Assembly: GCA_937907425.1 (NCBI GenBank)
Contig: CALCIE010000029.1
Location: 1 to 64,000 of the forward strand
Direction: 5' to 3'
Source: ZC4RG42 sp003242425
GTDB lineage: Bacteria; Pseudomonadota; Gammaproteobacteria; Burkholderiales; SG8-39
DNA: 64,000 nucleotides
A program made the translations under genes and the position numbers. Under the pieces are notes generated by a model. The model searched no databases. It worked only from the letters and a program-made list of their open reading frames with translations, and was not told the origin of the DNA. Positions 1 to 8,255 of this stretch are shown in pieces (the stretch's first letter is position 1; each line of letters starts with the position of its first letter).

Positions 1-122
1 GTCACCCGCGCACGCACCGTGTAGTCCTGATACGCGGGCAGTGCCACGGCAGCCAGGATGCCGATGATCGCGACCACGATCATCAGTTCGATGAGCGTAA
101 AACCTTTTTGTACAGCCTTCAT
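1..122 (-). CDS. pilA: Type IV pilin PilA, 5' end only
   Basis: The first 40 codons of a type IV pilus major pilin; the gene runs off the left edge. The translation starts MKAVQKG followed by FTLIELMIVVAIIGILAAVA, the class III prepilin signal. PilD-type peptidase would cut after Gly7 and methylate Phe8, and Glu12 (mature Glu5) is the conserved assembly residue. The hydrophobic helix then leads into ALPAYQDYTVRARV, the usual start of the pilin body. A GGGAGAG ribosome site precedes the ATG. The gene follows the pilus-type ATPase gene at 547-2889 on the same strand, about 420 bp downstream of it, with its own sigma-54-like promoter. A minor pilin or another pilin paralogue cannot be excluded without the rest of the gene. 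Confidence 0.93.
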   Translation of the reverse strand, partial: MKAVQKGFTLIELMIVVAIIGILAAVALPAYQDYTVRARV

Positions 123-180
123 TGAACTCTCCCAAGTAGGTTGTTCAACAAACCCTTGCGGGTCCGTGCGCTTGCCACAG

Positions 181-197
181 AGCGAGAAGCGGGCCAG
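181..197 (-). promoter_or_regulatory. Candidate sigma-54 (RpoN) promoter for the pilin gene
   Basis: On the minus strand the sequence reads CTGGCCCGCTTCTCGCT. It keeps the invariant GG and GC of the RpoN -24/-12 consensus at the correct spacing and differs at only two other consensus positions. The predicted start lies near 171, giving a leader of about 50 nt before the pilin ATG at 122. Pilin genes of many proteobacteria are RpoN- and PilR-dependent, so the position fits. The -24 half also lies in a 10-bp inverted repeat (186-195 with 215-224). Confidence 0.6.
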
Positions 198-500
198 TTT
201 TCAGCCGCCGTTCCGGCCCGCTTCGCTAAATCCATGTGTTTGAAAGCCTTTCCGGATGGCACGTGAAATTATGCCGATGTCATGGCGTGAAGTCTGTCAC
301 ACCGCCTTTTGGACACGGGCTCCGGGGTACTGACGCTCCGCGTCACTTAGCTGGCGCAAATGGTAAGTGTCGGAGGAAGGACAGCGACGAAGCGCCGACA
401 GATCCGATGTGACGCCTCGCAAATGAATGTCCGACGAACGCACGCCTGCTTCAAACGACAGCGCAAGCATGCTTCAGCACACAAAGATTTCGGCGCACGC

Positions 501-536
501 TTCCGGTCGCACTTACCTTTGGAGCGGCGACCGGAA
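501..536 (-). terminator. Hairpin after the pilus ATPase gene
   Basis: A perfect 10-bp inverted repeat (501-510 with 527-536) lies just beyond the stop codon at 547 of the ATPase gene. No T-run follows on the minus strand, so this is a weak terminator or an mRNA 3' structure rather than a classic intrinsic terminator. Confidence 0.35.
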
Positions 537-546
537 ATCGCGCCCT

Positions 547-2889
547 TTACTTGATGCAGACCGCGCGGACTTGGGCGATATCGGTGATGCCGGCGAGGAC
601 TTTCTCGATGCCGTCCATCTTGAGCGTGCGCATGCCCTCGTTGAGCGCCGTCGCCAGGATGTCGGCTACCCGCGCGTGCTCCTGGATGTGCTTCTTGATG
701 GCGTCCGTGCAGACCAGTAGTTCGTGCAGACCCACCCGTCCCTTGTAGCCGGTATGGCCGCACACCTCGCAGCCCACTTTGCGGTAGAGCGTGAACTGGC
801 CGTTGGCGTCGGCGTAGTTCTGCACCCATTCCTTGTACACCGCCTCGTAGGCCGCCTTGGGATCCTTCTTGAACGTGGGTGTGTTGAGCAGCTCCTGGCA
901 ATACTCCGACAGCAGCGCCTTGACCTCCTCGGCGCTCGGCGTATAGGCCTCCTTGCACTTGACGCACAGACGCTTCGCCAGCCGCTGGGCGAGGATACCG
1001 ATCAGTGCATCGGCGAAGTTGAAGGGGTCCATGCCCATGTCGAGCAGACGCACGATGGACTCCGGCGCACTGTTGGTATGCAGCGTGGCGAACACCAGGT
1101 GGCCGGTCAGCGATGCCTCGATGCCGATGGCGGTCGTCTCCTTGTCGCGCATCTCGCCGACCATGATGATGTCCGGGTCGGCACGCAGAAAAGCGCGCAT
1201 CACGGTCGCGAAATCGAGCCCCGCCTTGCGGTTCACCTGCACCTGCCGCAGGCCCTTCTGCGTGATTTCCACCGGATCCTCGGCCGTCCAGATCTTGGTG
1301 TCCGGCGTGTTGCGGTAGCCGAGGATGGAGTGCAGCGTGGTCGTCTTACCGGAACCCGTGGGACCGCAAACGAAGAACAGCCCGTAGGGTTTGCTGATCA
1401 GATCCTTGAGGATGTTCAGGTTGTGCGTGGTGAGGCCGAGCTTGTCGAGCGGGATCGGCTCGCCGGCCGCGAGGATACGCATGACCACGTCCTCGACGCC
1501 GCCCTGCACGGGAATGGTCGCCACGCGCAGCTCGATGTCGAGCGGACCGAATTTCTTGAACTTGATCTTGCCGTCCTGCGGCTTGCGGCGTTCGGAGATG
1601 TCGAGGTCGCACATGATCTTGATGCGAGCGACCAGCGCGTTCCGGTAGGAAGCCGGCACTTCGATGTAGGGCACCAGGCTGCCGTCGCGCCGGAACCGGA
1701 TCTCCGTCTTGGCCTTGCCGGGATAGGACTCGATGTGGATGTCCGACGCCCCCTGGTGGTAGGCGTCGATGATGATCTTGTTGACGAGCTTGACGAGCTC
1801 GTTGTCCGCCGCGGCGGAGAGATCGTCCGCCGTGCTGAATTCGTCCGATTCTTCCTCGCTCAACTCGCCCAGCAGATCGCCGATGTCGCCGAGATCCGTC
1901 TCGATGCCGAAGAACTGATTCAGCGTGTCGCGGAACTCCCGGTGCGTCGTGACCGCGTAACGGATTTTGTGTCTCGGGAAGATATTGTTGACGATGCGCG
2001 AGCTCTTGATCTTCTCGGGATCGAGACAGATGACGCGCAGGCCCTCCTTGGTTTCCTCGACGGGCAGCCATTCGTTGGCTTCGACGTACTCGCGCTTGAG
2101 GTTGCGCAAGAGGTCGGCCGGTTTGATGCGGTCGGGCTTGTAGGGCTCGTAGTTGACACCGAAGAATTTCGCGTAAGCCGCGCCCAGCTCCGGCAGTTTG
2201 ACGTTGAATTCCTCGATCAGGACCTCTTCCAGGTCGACGCCCTTCTTGCGCGCTGAGCGCGTGGCAAGCTCGAACTCCGCGGCCGTAATGATGCCGTCGG
2301 CGACCAGGGAGTCGTATTTGGTGTTCAGACCCGTGCGATCGCGGCGTTGTTTGTAGACGGCCGTCAGTGCGCCGGCAAATTGCACCGCGAGTTGTTCGAG
2401 CTGCGGATCGAACGGGCCGCCCGAGCGAGTGTTGATGAATTGCACCACCCCCCACAGCTCGTTCTTGTCGTCCACCATCGGGACGACAAGCATCTGCTTG
2501 CTGCGCAAACCCGTGCGCTTGTCCACTTCCTGCAGGAAGCGCAAGGAGGGATGAATGCGCTTCAGCTCGGCCGCGTCGTACACGTCCTTGATGTTGAGGA
2601 CGCGCTTCGACATGGCACAGAAGCCGGCGACGGAATGGGGCGCGACGGGGAGCTTCAGGTCGCGGAAGGAGTTGAGGCCGACCTTGACGCGGGACACGAT
2701 GATCTTGCCCCCGTCGCCCACGCCGTAGATGGTGAAGCGCTCGGCGTCGAACAGCTTGCAAAGCTCGTTCACCATGCCGGTGAGCGCTTCGTCGACGTCG
2801 CCCGCGGCCTGCAAACGATCGAAGATCGGGGCAAGCTCCTTGGGCAGCGTCGATATGGCGGTCGGGTTCTGGCTCAGCACTGCGCTCAT
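547..2889 (-). CDS. GAF-domain type II/IV secretion (PilB/GspE-like) ATPase
   Basis: A 780-residue cytoplasmic ATPase of the type IV pilus/type II secretion family. Residues about 30-180 form a GAF sensor domain, about 190-330 a GspE_N/MshEN-like domain, and about 365 onward the motor domain. Walker A is GPTGSGKTT at 509-517, followed by an Asp-box (AEDPVE), the Walker B/His-box stretch ending GHLVFATLHTNSA, and a four-cysteine zinc motif (CVKC ... CEVC). The N-terminal GAF domain is not part of ordinary PilB. It suggests that filament assembly is tuned by a small ligand or by partner proteins. The start chosen is MSAVLSQ; an in-frame ATG 18 codons upstream (2943) is also open, and neither has a strong ribosome site. 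It closes an apparent operon with phosphatase, FHA and phosphodiesterase genes. Whether it drives pilus extension or another secretion machine is not shown. Confidence 0.85.
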   Translation of the reverse strand: MSAVLSQNPTAISTLPKELAPIFDRLQAAGDVDEALTGMVNELCKLFDAERFTIYGVGDGGKIIVSRVKVGLNSFRDLKLPVAPHSVAGFCAMSKRVLNIKDVYDAAELKRIHPSLRFLQEVDKRTGLRSKQMLVVPMVDDKNELWGVVQFINTRSGGPFDPQLEQLAVQFAGALTAVYKQRRDRTGLNTKYDSLVADGIITAAEFELATRSARKKGVDLEEVLIEEFNVKLPELGAAYAKFFGVNYEPYKPDRIKPADLLRNLKREYVEANEWLPVEETKEGLRVICLDPEKIKSSRIVNNIFPRHKIRYAVTTHREFRDTLNQFFGIETDLGDIGDLLGELSEEESDEFSTADDLSAAADNELVKLVNKIIIDAYHQGASDIHIESYPGKAKTEIRFRRDGSLVPYIEVPASYRNALVARIKIMCDLDISERRKPQDGKIKFKKFGPLDIELRVATIPVQGGVEDVVMRILAAGEPIPLDKLGLTTHNLNILKDLISKPYGLFFVCGPTGSGKTTTLHSILGYRNTPDTKIWTAEDPVEITQKGLRQVQVNRKAGLDFATVMRAFLRADPDIIMVGEMRDKETTAIGIEASLTGHLVFATLHTNSAPESIVRLLDMGMDPFNFADALIGILAQRLAKRLCVKCKEAYTPSAEEVKALLSEYCQELLNTPTFKKDPKAAYEAVYKEWVQNYADANGQFTLYRKVGCEVCGHTGYKGRVGLHELLVCTDAIKKHIQEHARVADILATALNEGMRTLKMDGIEKVLAGITDIAQVRAVCIK

Positions 2890-3026
2890 CGTCGTTCGTC
2901 TGGGAGAAGGTCGATGCACCTCAAGGCCGGGAATGGGCCTCATTTGATGCTATCGGCGCCGCTACGGCGTCGGCAATGCCGATGCCCGCCTGCGTGAGGC
3001 TTATTTCAAATCGGACGTTCGCGGGG

Positions 3027-3794
3027 TCAGAACTCGATGACCTGGCCGTTCTCCAGCATCCGGGGGCGGTAGCGGCCCGCCTCGGCCTGGATCTCGGCCA
3101 TCGTCAACTCGATCTCGCCGGGCTTCAGATGGGTAATGTAGAGCTCCACGTCGCGGTCGAGCTTGCGCAGCTCCTCGGCCAGCAGGCTGGGGCACAGATG
3201 CTTGGCCAGCACCGCCAGCTCGCGCTCGCTGTTGCAGAAGGCGCATTCAATGATCAGCGCTCGCAGGTTCCCGATCGCCCGGACGATCGGCCACAGACGG
3301 TCATTGGTGGTCGTGTCTCCCGTGTAGACCAGGCTGGCCGTCCCGCTGTCCAGGTGATAGCCCACCGCCGGCACGACGTGGTTGGCCGGCAGCGCAGTGA
3401 TCCGGCGACCGCCCAGCATAACCGTCTGGCCCTCCGCGATGGGCTCGTAGCGGAGCACAGGCGCGACGCGGTTGGGAATGGCGGTGAAATCCGGCCACAC
3501 CGTCCAGTTGAAGATGTGCCGCTGCAGCGCGTCGATCGTCTCGGGCAGCGCGTACACCGTCATCGGCCGCTCCCTCAGCTGGCCGACCGTGTCGAGCATG
3601 AAGGGGATCGAGGCGATATGGTCCAGATGGGAATGCGTGAGGAACACGTGGTCGATCGCCGTCAGCTCCGCCACTGACAGGTCGCCGACACCAGTGCCGG
3701 CGTCGATCAGGATGTCGGAGTCGACCAGCAAAGAGGTGGTGCGCAGATGGCTGCCGCCGATCCCGCCACTGCATCCGAGTACGCGCAAGCGCAT
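3027..3794 (-). CDS. Metallo-beta-lactamase-fold class II cyclic-nucleotide phosphodiesterase-like protein
   Basis: 255 residues. The metal-binding motif HSHLDH is at residues 54-59, followed by the IASIPFMLDTVG segment and NWTVWPDF, both typical of the PDEase II (CpdP) family rather than of RNase Z. Later histidines (for example in LPANHVVPAVGYH and YITHLKPGE) complete a two-metal site. Family members hydrolyse 3',5'-cyclic AMP or GMP, so the predicted role is cyclic-nucleotide breakdown in the cytoplasm. It sits between the FHA gene (137 bp upstream) and the GAF-ATPase gene (about 137 bp downstream) on the same strand. Because GAF domains can bind cyclic nucleotides, the pairing suggests a local second-messenger circuit, but that is inference. 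Confidence 0.8.
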   Translation of the reverse strand: MRLRVLGCSGGIGGSHLRTTSLLVDSDILIDAGTGVGDLSVAELTAIDHVFLTHSHLDHIASIPFMLDTVGQLRERPMTVYALPETIDALQRHIFNWTVWPDFTAIPNRVAPVLRYEPIAEGQTVMLGGRRITALPANHVVPAVGYHLDSGTASLVYTGDTTTNDRLWPIVRAIGNLRALIIECAFCNSERELAVLAKHLCPSLLAEELRKLDRDVELYITHLKPGEIELTMAEIQAEAGRYRPRMLENGQVIEF

Positions 3795-3931
3795 GAATAA
3801 GGGCGATCGATAAGGTCAGAGATGGCGAGCCGTCGGCTCGCAAATGGTCAACGATAGCGCAGCCGGGTATCCGGACTAAGGAACAATGTTGCGGCGCGCA
3901 ACATCCGTGTCGGCGCGCCGTCAGCCCCGCC

Positions 3932-4747
3932 TCAGCTTTTCTGGAAGAATGCGATTTTGACCCCGGCAAGCTCGATGATGTCGTGATCCTTGAGCGGATG
4001 GGCCTGGACATCGATGGGCTTGCCGTTGACGATGGGGAATTGGTCCCCCTCGACGTGGGTGATGAAATAGCCCTGGGGCCGCCTCGTGATGACCGCCACC
4101 TGCTTGCCGGTGGCGCCGATGGTGGTCAGTGCCTTGGTCAGGGCCAGCTCGCGCCCGGCGGCGCTGCCGGTGAGCACCTGGAGAGTCGCGACGCCCTCCT
4201 CTGCCGCCTGGCTCGCCACACCCGCGCCCGGCGCCGGGGATACCGGAACCGTGGGCTGGGAGGTGGACAGCCGCAGCGTCTGCGATTCGGTCAGCGGACG
4301 GATGGGCTGCGAAATGGTGATCGCGGGGGTGTCAGGCGGCGCGACCGCCGTGTCGACCGTCTCGGCATTCACCGCAGAGAGCGAAGGAGCAGGCGGCACG
4401 GCGTTCGGCCGCAGCACCATCGTCTTCTCGAAATCCTCGGTGGCCTTGTTCGGCACGGCCACCTCGTTCACGTACTTGAGCTTGTACTTGCCGAGCTCGA
4501 TGACGTCGTTGTGCTGCAGGAAGTGCTTCTTGATCGGCCGGCCGTTGACCAGGGTGCCGTTGGTGCTCCCCAGATCCTCGAGGAAGGAATCGTTCAGGAT
4601 CGTGACGATGACGGCATGCTCGCCGCTCACGGCCAGATTGTCGATCTGGATGTCGTTGTGCGGTTTACGTCCGATGGTCGTCCGTTCCTTGGTCAAGGGG
4701 ATTTCCTTGAGGACGAGCCCGTCCATGCTCAAGATCAGTTTTGCCAT
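3932..4747 (-). CDS. FHA-domain protein with two FHA modules
   Basis: 271 residues with no membrane segment. The N-terminal FHA domain (about 20-95) has the full phosphothreonine-binding signature: GRKPHNDI, SGEHA and GSTNGT. A Pro/Ala/Thr-rich linker (about 100-185) contains several threonines that could be phosphorylated. A second FHA-like module (about 190-268, ending in KIAFFQKS) lacks the GR/SxxH/NG core and is probably structural or degenerate. FHA proteins read Ser/Thr phosphorylation. The PP2C phosphatase gene lies directly upstream with a 39-bp gap, so the two most likely act together. No Ser/Thr kinase gene is visible in the window. A GGAGACAAGGATCG-type ribosome site precedes the start. 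Confidence 0.87.
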   Translation of the reverse strand: MAKLILSMDGLVLKEIPLTKERTTIGRKPHNDIQIDNLAVSGEHAVIVTILNDSFLEDLGSTNGTLVNGRPIKKHFLQHNDVIELGKYKLKYVNEVAVPNKATEDFEKTMVLRPNAVPPAPSLSAVNAETVDTAVAPPDTPAITISQPIRPLTESQTLRLSTSQPTVPVSPAPGAGVASQAAEEGVATLQVLTGSAAGRELALTKALTTIGATGKQVAVITRRPQGYFITHVEGDQFPIVNGKPIDVQAHPLKDHDIIELAGVKIAFFQKS

Positions 4748-4786
4748 GAGGCGATCCTTGTCTCCTCCGACCGGGCGCAGAACCCG

Positions 4787-5611
4787 CTATTTCATCCAAC
4801 CGAAGAGCCGGTCCCGCCAGCTGCGCGTCGCCGCGTAGTCGCGCACGATCCTGACGAGAATCACGGAGATATTGTCGCGCCCTCCGTTGTCGTTCGCCAG
4901 CTGGACCAGCTGCTGTGCAGCCAGGCGCAGATCGTTAGAGAGCGTCCGCAGGGTCATCGCGATATCGGCGTCCGAGACCATGTCGTTGAGGCCGTCCGAG
5001 CACAGCAGGTAAATGTCGTTGGGCCGTGTCTGGAATTCGGCGACTTCCGGTTCGACATAGGCTTCGATGCCCAGCGCGCGCGTCACCAGATTCTTGTTCT
5101 GCGAGAACTTGGCCTGTTCGGCAGTGAGCATGCCGCTATCGATCTGCTCCTGCAAGAGGGAATGGTCTTTGGTGAGCTGCTCCAGCTTGTTCCCGCGCAG
5201 ACGGTAGAGCCGCGAATCGCCGATGTGGGCGACGGTCACGCGGTTGTCGTAAAAGATCGCGGCCACCAGGGTGGTGCCCATACCGGCGTATTGCGCCTGC
5301 GTTTGCGCAGCCTGGTAGATCGATCCGTTGGCCTTGGCGATCTGCTCGACCAGCAAACGCTGCAGCAGCGCCATGCGGTGGGTAGGGTCGATGGTGTGCA
5401 GCGGTCGTTCCAGCAAGGCGTGCTGCCACTCGGTGGTGATGACCGCCGTGGCGATGCCGCTGGCCACCTCGCCGGCGTTGTAGCCGCCCATGCCGTCGGC
5501 GAGCACGACCAGGCCGTTCGCCGCGTCGGCCGCCACGGAATCCTCGTTGTGCGACCGGACCATGCCGGGATCGGTGCAACTTGCTATTTCGAGCGCTTGA
5601 CTCAAATCCAT
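4787..5611 (-). CDS. PP2C-family protein serine/threonine phosphatase
   Basis: 274 residues from the start chosen, MDLSQALEIASCTDPG. All PP2C signature motifs are present in order: RSHNEDS, LADGMGGYNAGEVAS, GTTLVAA, AHIGDSRLYRLR, LLCSDGLNDMVSD and GGRDNISVILVRI. The aspartates that bind the two metal ions are intact. No membrane segment is seen, so the enzyme is a soluble Stp/PrpC-type phosphatase. The open frame extends 58 codons upstream (to 5785, TTG), but that part has no family resemblance. It is the first gene of the apparent four-gene set phosphatase-FHA-phosphodiesterase-ATPase. Its targets are unknown; the FHA protein or the ATPase are natural candidates. Confidence 0.9.
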   Translation of the reverse strand: MDLSQALEIASCTDPGMVRSHNEDSVAADAANGLVVLADGMGGYNAGEVASGIATAVITTEWQHALLERPLHTIDPTHRMALLQRLLVEQIAKANGSIYQAAQTQAQYAGMGTTLVAAIFYDNRVTVAHIGDSRLYRLRGNKLEQLTKDHSLLQEQIDSGMLTAEQAKFSQNKNLVTRALGIEAYVEPEVAEFQTRPNDIYLLCSDGLNDMVSDADIAMTLRTLSNDLRLAAQQLVQLANDNGGRDNISVILVRIVRDYAATRSWRDRLFGWMK

Positions 5612-5755
5612 CTGAAGTACGCCCGCGTGGACGCTTTCCACGGCGCACCGTATGAAGTCAGCCGGCCGCCTCGCGATTACCTGTGCGCCGAGTACCCGGT
5701 ATGCATAACACCGGGACTTTAAGCCGCTGTGGTGAGCGCTAGCAGCATAATTTTC

Positions 5756-5785
5756 ATTCTTGGCTCCCGGTAGGAATTTCGTCAA
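5756..5785 (-). promoter_or_regulatory. Candidate sigma-70 promoter for the phosphatase-FHA-ATPase set
   Basis: On the minus strand TTGACG (5785-5780) and AAGAAT (5761-5756) are separated by 18 bp in the otherwise gene-free region upstream of the phosphatase start at 5611. The match is moderate and rests on sequence only. Confidence 0.35.
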
Positions 5786-5821
5786 ATTTCCCCCAAGTGC
5801 AACAAGCCCTATTCCTAAACA

Positions 5822-5846
5822 AAAAGCCCCGCCTGAGCGGGGCTTT
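5822..5846. terminator. Bidirectional intrinsic terminator
   Basis: AGCCCCGC, a short loop and GCGGGGCT are flanked by an A-run on the left and a T-run on the right. On the minus strand it ends the oxc-frc-formyltransferase operon, whose last stop codon is at 5869. The T-rich tail in the minus direction is TTTTTGTTT. Confidence 0.88.
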
Positions 5847-5868
5847 TCTTCTCAGCCTGGCCTGGCTG

Positions 5869-6801
5869 TTAGCTGCCGAGGATCGTGCCGACGGTGATCC
5901 CGAGCTGAGCCGCCAGTTCGGGCGCCGCCATTTTCTTGGTGTCCTCGCCCTTGGCGCGCATCACTTTGAGACGACCGCCTTGGCAGGTGATGAAGATGGC
6001 TTCGTCGGTGATTTCCGACACTTCGCCGATCTTGCCCTTGACGCCGCCGAAGGTGCGGAACACTTCTTTGCGCGCGTCGTAGAACTGGATCTTCTTGCCG
6101 TTGAAGGTCGTCCAGGCGCCGGGAGCAGGGTTGCACGCACGAACCAGGTTGTAGACCTGATCGATATGATTGGCGAAGTTGAGCTTCGACTCGGCCGCGC
6201 GCATCCAGCCTTCGTACGAGGCCTGGCTCTCGTCCTGCGGGATTTCCTGGTGCTTGCCGGCCACGACCAGGTCGGCCGCTTCCAGCATCGCCTGCACGCC
6301 CATCGGGAACAGACGCTCGAAGTACACGGAGCCGGTCGTGTCGTCCGGACCGATTTCGGTTTCCTTCTGCAGGATGATCGGACCTTCGTCGAGGCCGTCG
6401 GTCGGACGGAAGATCGTCAGACCGGTCTTGGTGTCGCCCTTGGCGATCGGCCAGTTGATCGAACTCGGGCCGCGGTACTTCGGCAGCAGCGAGGGGTGGT
6501 ACTGGATCGTGCCGTGCTTCGGAATGTTGACGAACTCCTGCGGCGCGAACTGCAGCACGTAGGCCATGATGCCGATATCGGCATTGCACTGCTTCATCGC
6601 TTCCAGGGCCTCAGGGCTCTTCAGCGAGGGCAGTTGATAGACCTTCAGACCTTTCTCCAGCGCTGCGGTCTTCAGCGGGTCAGCCTTCGCGCCTTCCTTC
6701 TCGGGCGCGCAGAACACGGCGGCGACTTCATCGCCGCGGGCCAGGAAAGCTTCGAGCACGGCTTTGCCGAAGTCCTGTTGTCCGATGATTACGATACGCA
6801 T
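5869..6801 (-). CDS. 10-formyltetrahydrofolate hydrolase-like formyltransferase-family protein
   Basis: 310 residues with a Formyl_trans_N fold followed by a Formyl_trans_C-like domain. It resembles the N-terminal hydrolase domain of 10-formyl-THF dehydrogenase (ALDH1L) more than methionyl-tRNA formyltransferase: MRIVIIGQQDFGK, QYHPSLLPKYRGPSSINW, TDGLDEGPIILQKE, GPDDT, YEGW and PGAWT all have counterparts there. The catalytic pair is His102 and Asp138. The asparagine of true Fmt (N-x-H) is replaced by Gln100. There is no aldehyde dehydrogenase domain, so it should at most hydrolyse or transfer a formyl group. It is the last gene of the oxc-frc operon, 116 bp after frc, with a GAGGTAAGG ribosome site. 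In context it may exchange formyl units between THF and formate or CoA, but the substrate is unproven. Confidence 0.75.
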   Translation of the reverse strand: MRIVIIGQQDFGKAVLEAFLARGDEVAAVFCAPEKEGAKADPLKTAALEKGLKVYQLPSLKSPEALEAMKQCNADIGIMAYVLQFAPQEFVNIPKHGTIQYHPSLLPKYRGPSSINWPIAKGDTKTGLTIFRPTDGLDEGPIILQKETEIGPDDTTGSVYFERLFPMGVQAMLEAADLVVAGKHQEIPQDESQASYEGWMRAAESKLNFANHIDQVYNLVRACNPAPGAWTTFNGKKIQFYDARKEVFRTFGGVKGKIGEVSEITDEAIFITCQGGRLKVMRAKGEDTKKMAAPELAAQLGITVGTILGS

Positions 6802-6917
6802 GAGCCTTACCTCAGGTTATTGGGAATTGACGCCACCGGTACTGCAGGTGGCCAACGAAAAGCGCGGGCAGGGCCCGCGCCTTTCGCCGAGTCGGATGGT
6901 TTGAACGCCCTTGCGGC

Positions 6918-8177
6918 TTAGGCAGCCTTCTTGGGCGGGTTGCTGAAGGCGCCGGCGGCCTTCATCGATTCGATAGTGGCCTGATCGAAGCCGCAGACTT
7001 CGCGCAGGATCTCTTCAGTGTGCTCGCCAAGCAGCGGCGAACGCTTGATTTCGACCGGCGAGTCGGACAGCTTGATCGGCATACCGACGTTGAAGTACTT
7101 GCCGCGAACCGGGTGATCCACCTCGACCCACATCTCGCGCACTTTGGCGTGCTCGCTTTCGGCCAGGTCCTTGGTCGAGAGCACGGGACCGCAGGGAACG
7201 TCGATCTTGTTGAAGATCTCCATGAGTTCCCACTTGGTGTACTTGGATGCGAAGTCGTTGAGGATCTTCCACATCTCTTTCTGGTTCTTGCGGCGCTCGC
7301 CGATCGTGGCGAAGCGCGGATCGTTGGCGAGCTCTTCGCCGCCGACCAGCTTGGCCAGATCCGGCCAGATGGCTTCCTGCACCACGATGTACAGGTAGTC
7401 GTTCAGGCCGCCGCCCTTGCACTTGAGGGCGTTGCCGAGCTGCCCGCCGCCGGAGTCGTTACCGGCACGCGGCACTTCGGTGAGGCCTTCGGTCGGCACG
7501 GAGTACTCGGTGAGCGGACCGCGCGCCAGACGCTGATGGTCGCGGAACTTCACGCGGCACAGGTTCATGATGCCGTCGACCATCGCCACTTCCACGAACT
7601 GGCCCTTGTTGGAATGGGTACGCTGATACAGCGCCGCCAGGATGCCGATCGCCAGGTGCAGACCGGTGCCCGAGTCGCCGATCTGGGCGCCGGTGACCAG
7701 GGGCGGGCCGTCGTTCAGACCGGTGGTGCTCATGGCGCCGCCCATCGCCTGCGCGACGTTTTCGTAGGCCTTGCAGTTGGCGAAGGGGCCCTTCGAGCCG
7801 AAGCCCTTGATGGAAGCCAGGATGCAGCGCGGGTTCAGCTCTTGAATCTTTTCCCAGGGGTAGCCGAGGCGATCCAGCACGCCGGGGCCGAAGTTCTCCA
7901 TGACCACGTCGCACTTCTTGACCAGCTCCTCGAAGACCTTCTTGCCCTCGGGGTTCTTCATGTTCACGGTGATGGACCGCTTGTTGCAGTTCAGCATCGT
8001 GAAGTAGAGGCTGTCCGCATCCGGGATGTCCCGCAGCTGCGACCGGGTGATGTCGCCCGTGGGCGGCTCGAATTTAATGACGTCAGCGCCCATCCACGCG
8101 AGCAGCTGCGAAGCGGTCGGGCCCGCCTGCACGTGCGTCATGTCGAGGATTCGGATGCCTTCAAGTGCTTTCTTCAT
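6918..8177 (-). CDS. frc: Formyl-CoA:oxalate CoA-transferase
   Basis: 419 residues, the class III CoA-transferase that moves CoA from formyl-CoA to oxalate, giving oxalyl-CoA and formate. The catalytic aspartate is Asp168 in GAQIGDSGTG, matching Asp169 of the Oxalobacter enzyme. Gln17 in THVQAGP and the glycine loop SGGGQ near residue 244 are also present, as is the long match SLYFTMLNCNKRSI. Trp48 of the Oxalobacter enzyme is Leu48 here. The length is close to that of the family (about 428). It lies 78 bp downstream of oxc in the same operon, separated by a strong hairpin, and has a GGAGG ribosome site. Other class III transferases are possible in principle, but the pairing with oxc makes the assignment firm. 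Confidence 0.95.
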   Translation of the reverse strand: MKKALEGIRILDMTHVQAGPTASQLLAWMGADVIKFEPPTGDITRSQLRDIPDADSLYFTMLNCNKRSITVNMKNPEGKKVFEELVKKCDVVMENFGPGVLDRLGYPWEKIQELNPRCILASIKGFGSKGPFANCKAYENVAQAMGGAMSTTGLNDGPPLVTGAQIGDSGTGLHLAIGILAALYQRTHSNKGQFVEVAMVDGIMNLCRVKFRDHQRLARGPLTEYSVPTEGLTEVPRAGNDSGGGQLGNALKCKGGGLNDYLYIVVQEAIWPDLAKLVGGEELANDPRFATIGERRKNQKEMWKILNDFASKYTKWELMEIFNKIDVPCGPVLSTKDLAESEHAKVREMWVEVDHPVRGKYFNVGMPIKLSDSPVEIKRSPLLGEHTEEILREVCGFDQATIESMKAAGAFSNPPKKAA

Positions 8178-8209
8178 TGCCTTGATTCCTCCAATGGGAA
8201 TTGGAATAC

Positions 8210-8237
8210 GGACGCGCCCCGCAAGCGGGGCGCGTCC
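8210..8237 (-). other. Strong intercistronic hairpin between oxc and frc
   Basis: A perfect 13-bp inverted repeat (GGACGCGCCCCGC with its complement) has only two bases between the arms. No T-run follows on the minus strand, so it is unlikely to stop transcription fully. It may protect the oxc message or set a different oxc:frc ratio. Confidence 0.6.
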
Positions 8238-8255
8238 TTTCGCTAGTTTGCTATG

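Larger units (their letters stand above)
123..546. other. Intergenic region between the pilus ATPase gene and pilA
   Basis: This stretch of 424 bases holds the pilin ribosome site, the RpoN-like promoter at 181-197, an inverted repeat (186-195 / 215-224) and a hairpin at 501-536 after the ATPase gene. The remaining bases (about 230-500) show no convincing gene. Short open frames there lack ribosome sites and family resemblance. If a PilR enhancer site exists it should lie upstream of 197 here, but I cannot recognise one. Confidence 0.5.

Noticed and set aside
255..275. TGGCACG on the plus strand as an RpoN promoter
   Set aside because: The following GC element is 3 bp too far away and no gene lies downstream in that direction.
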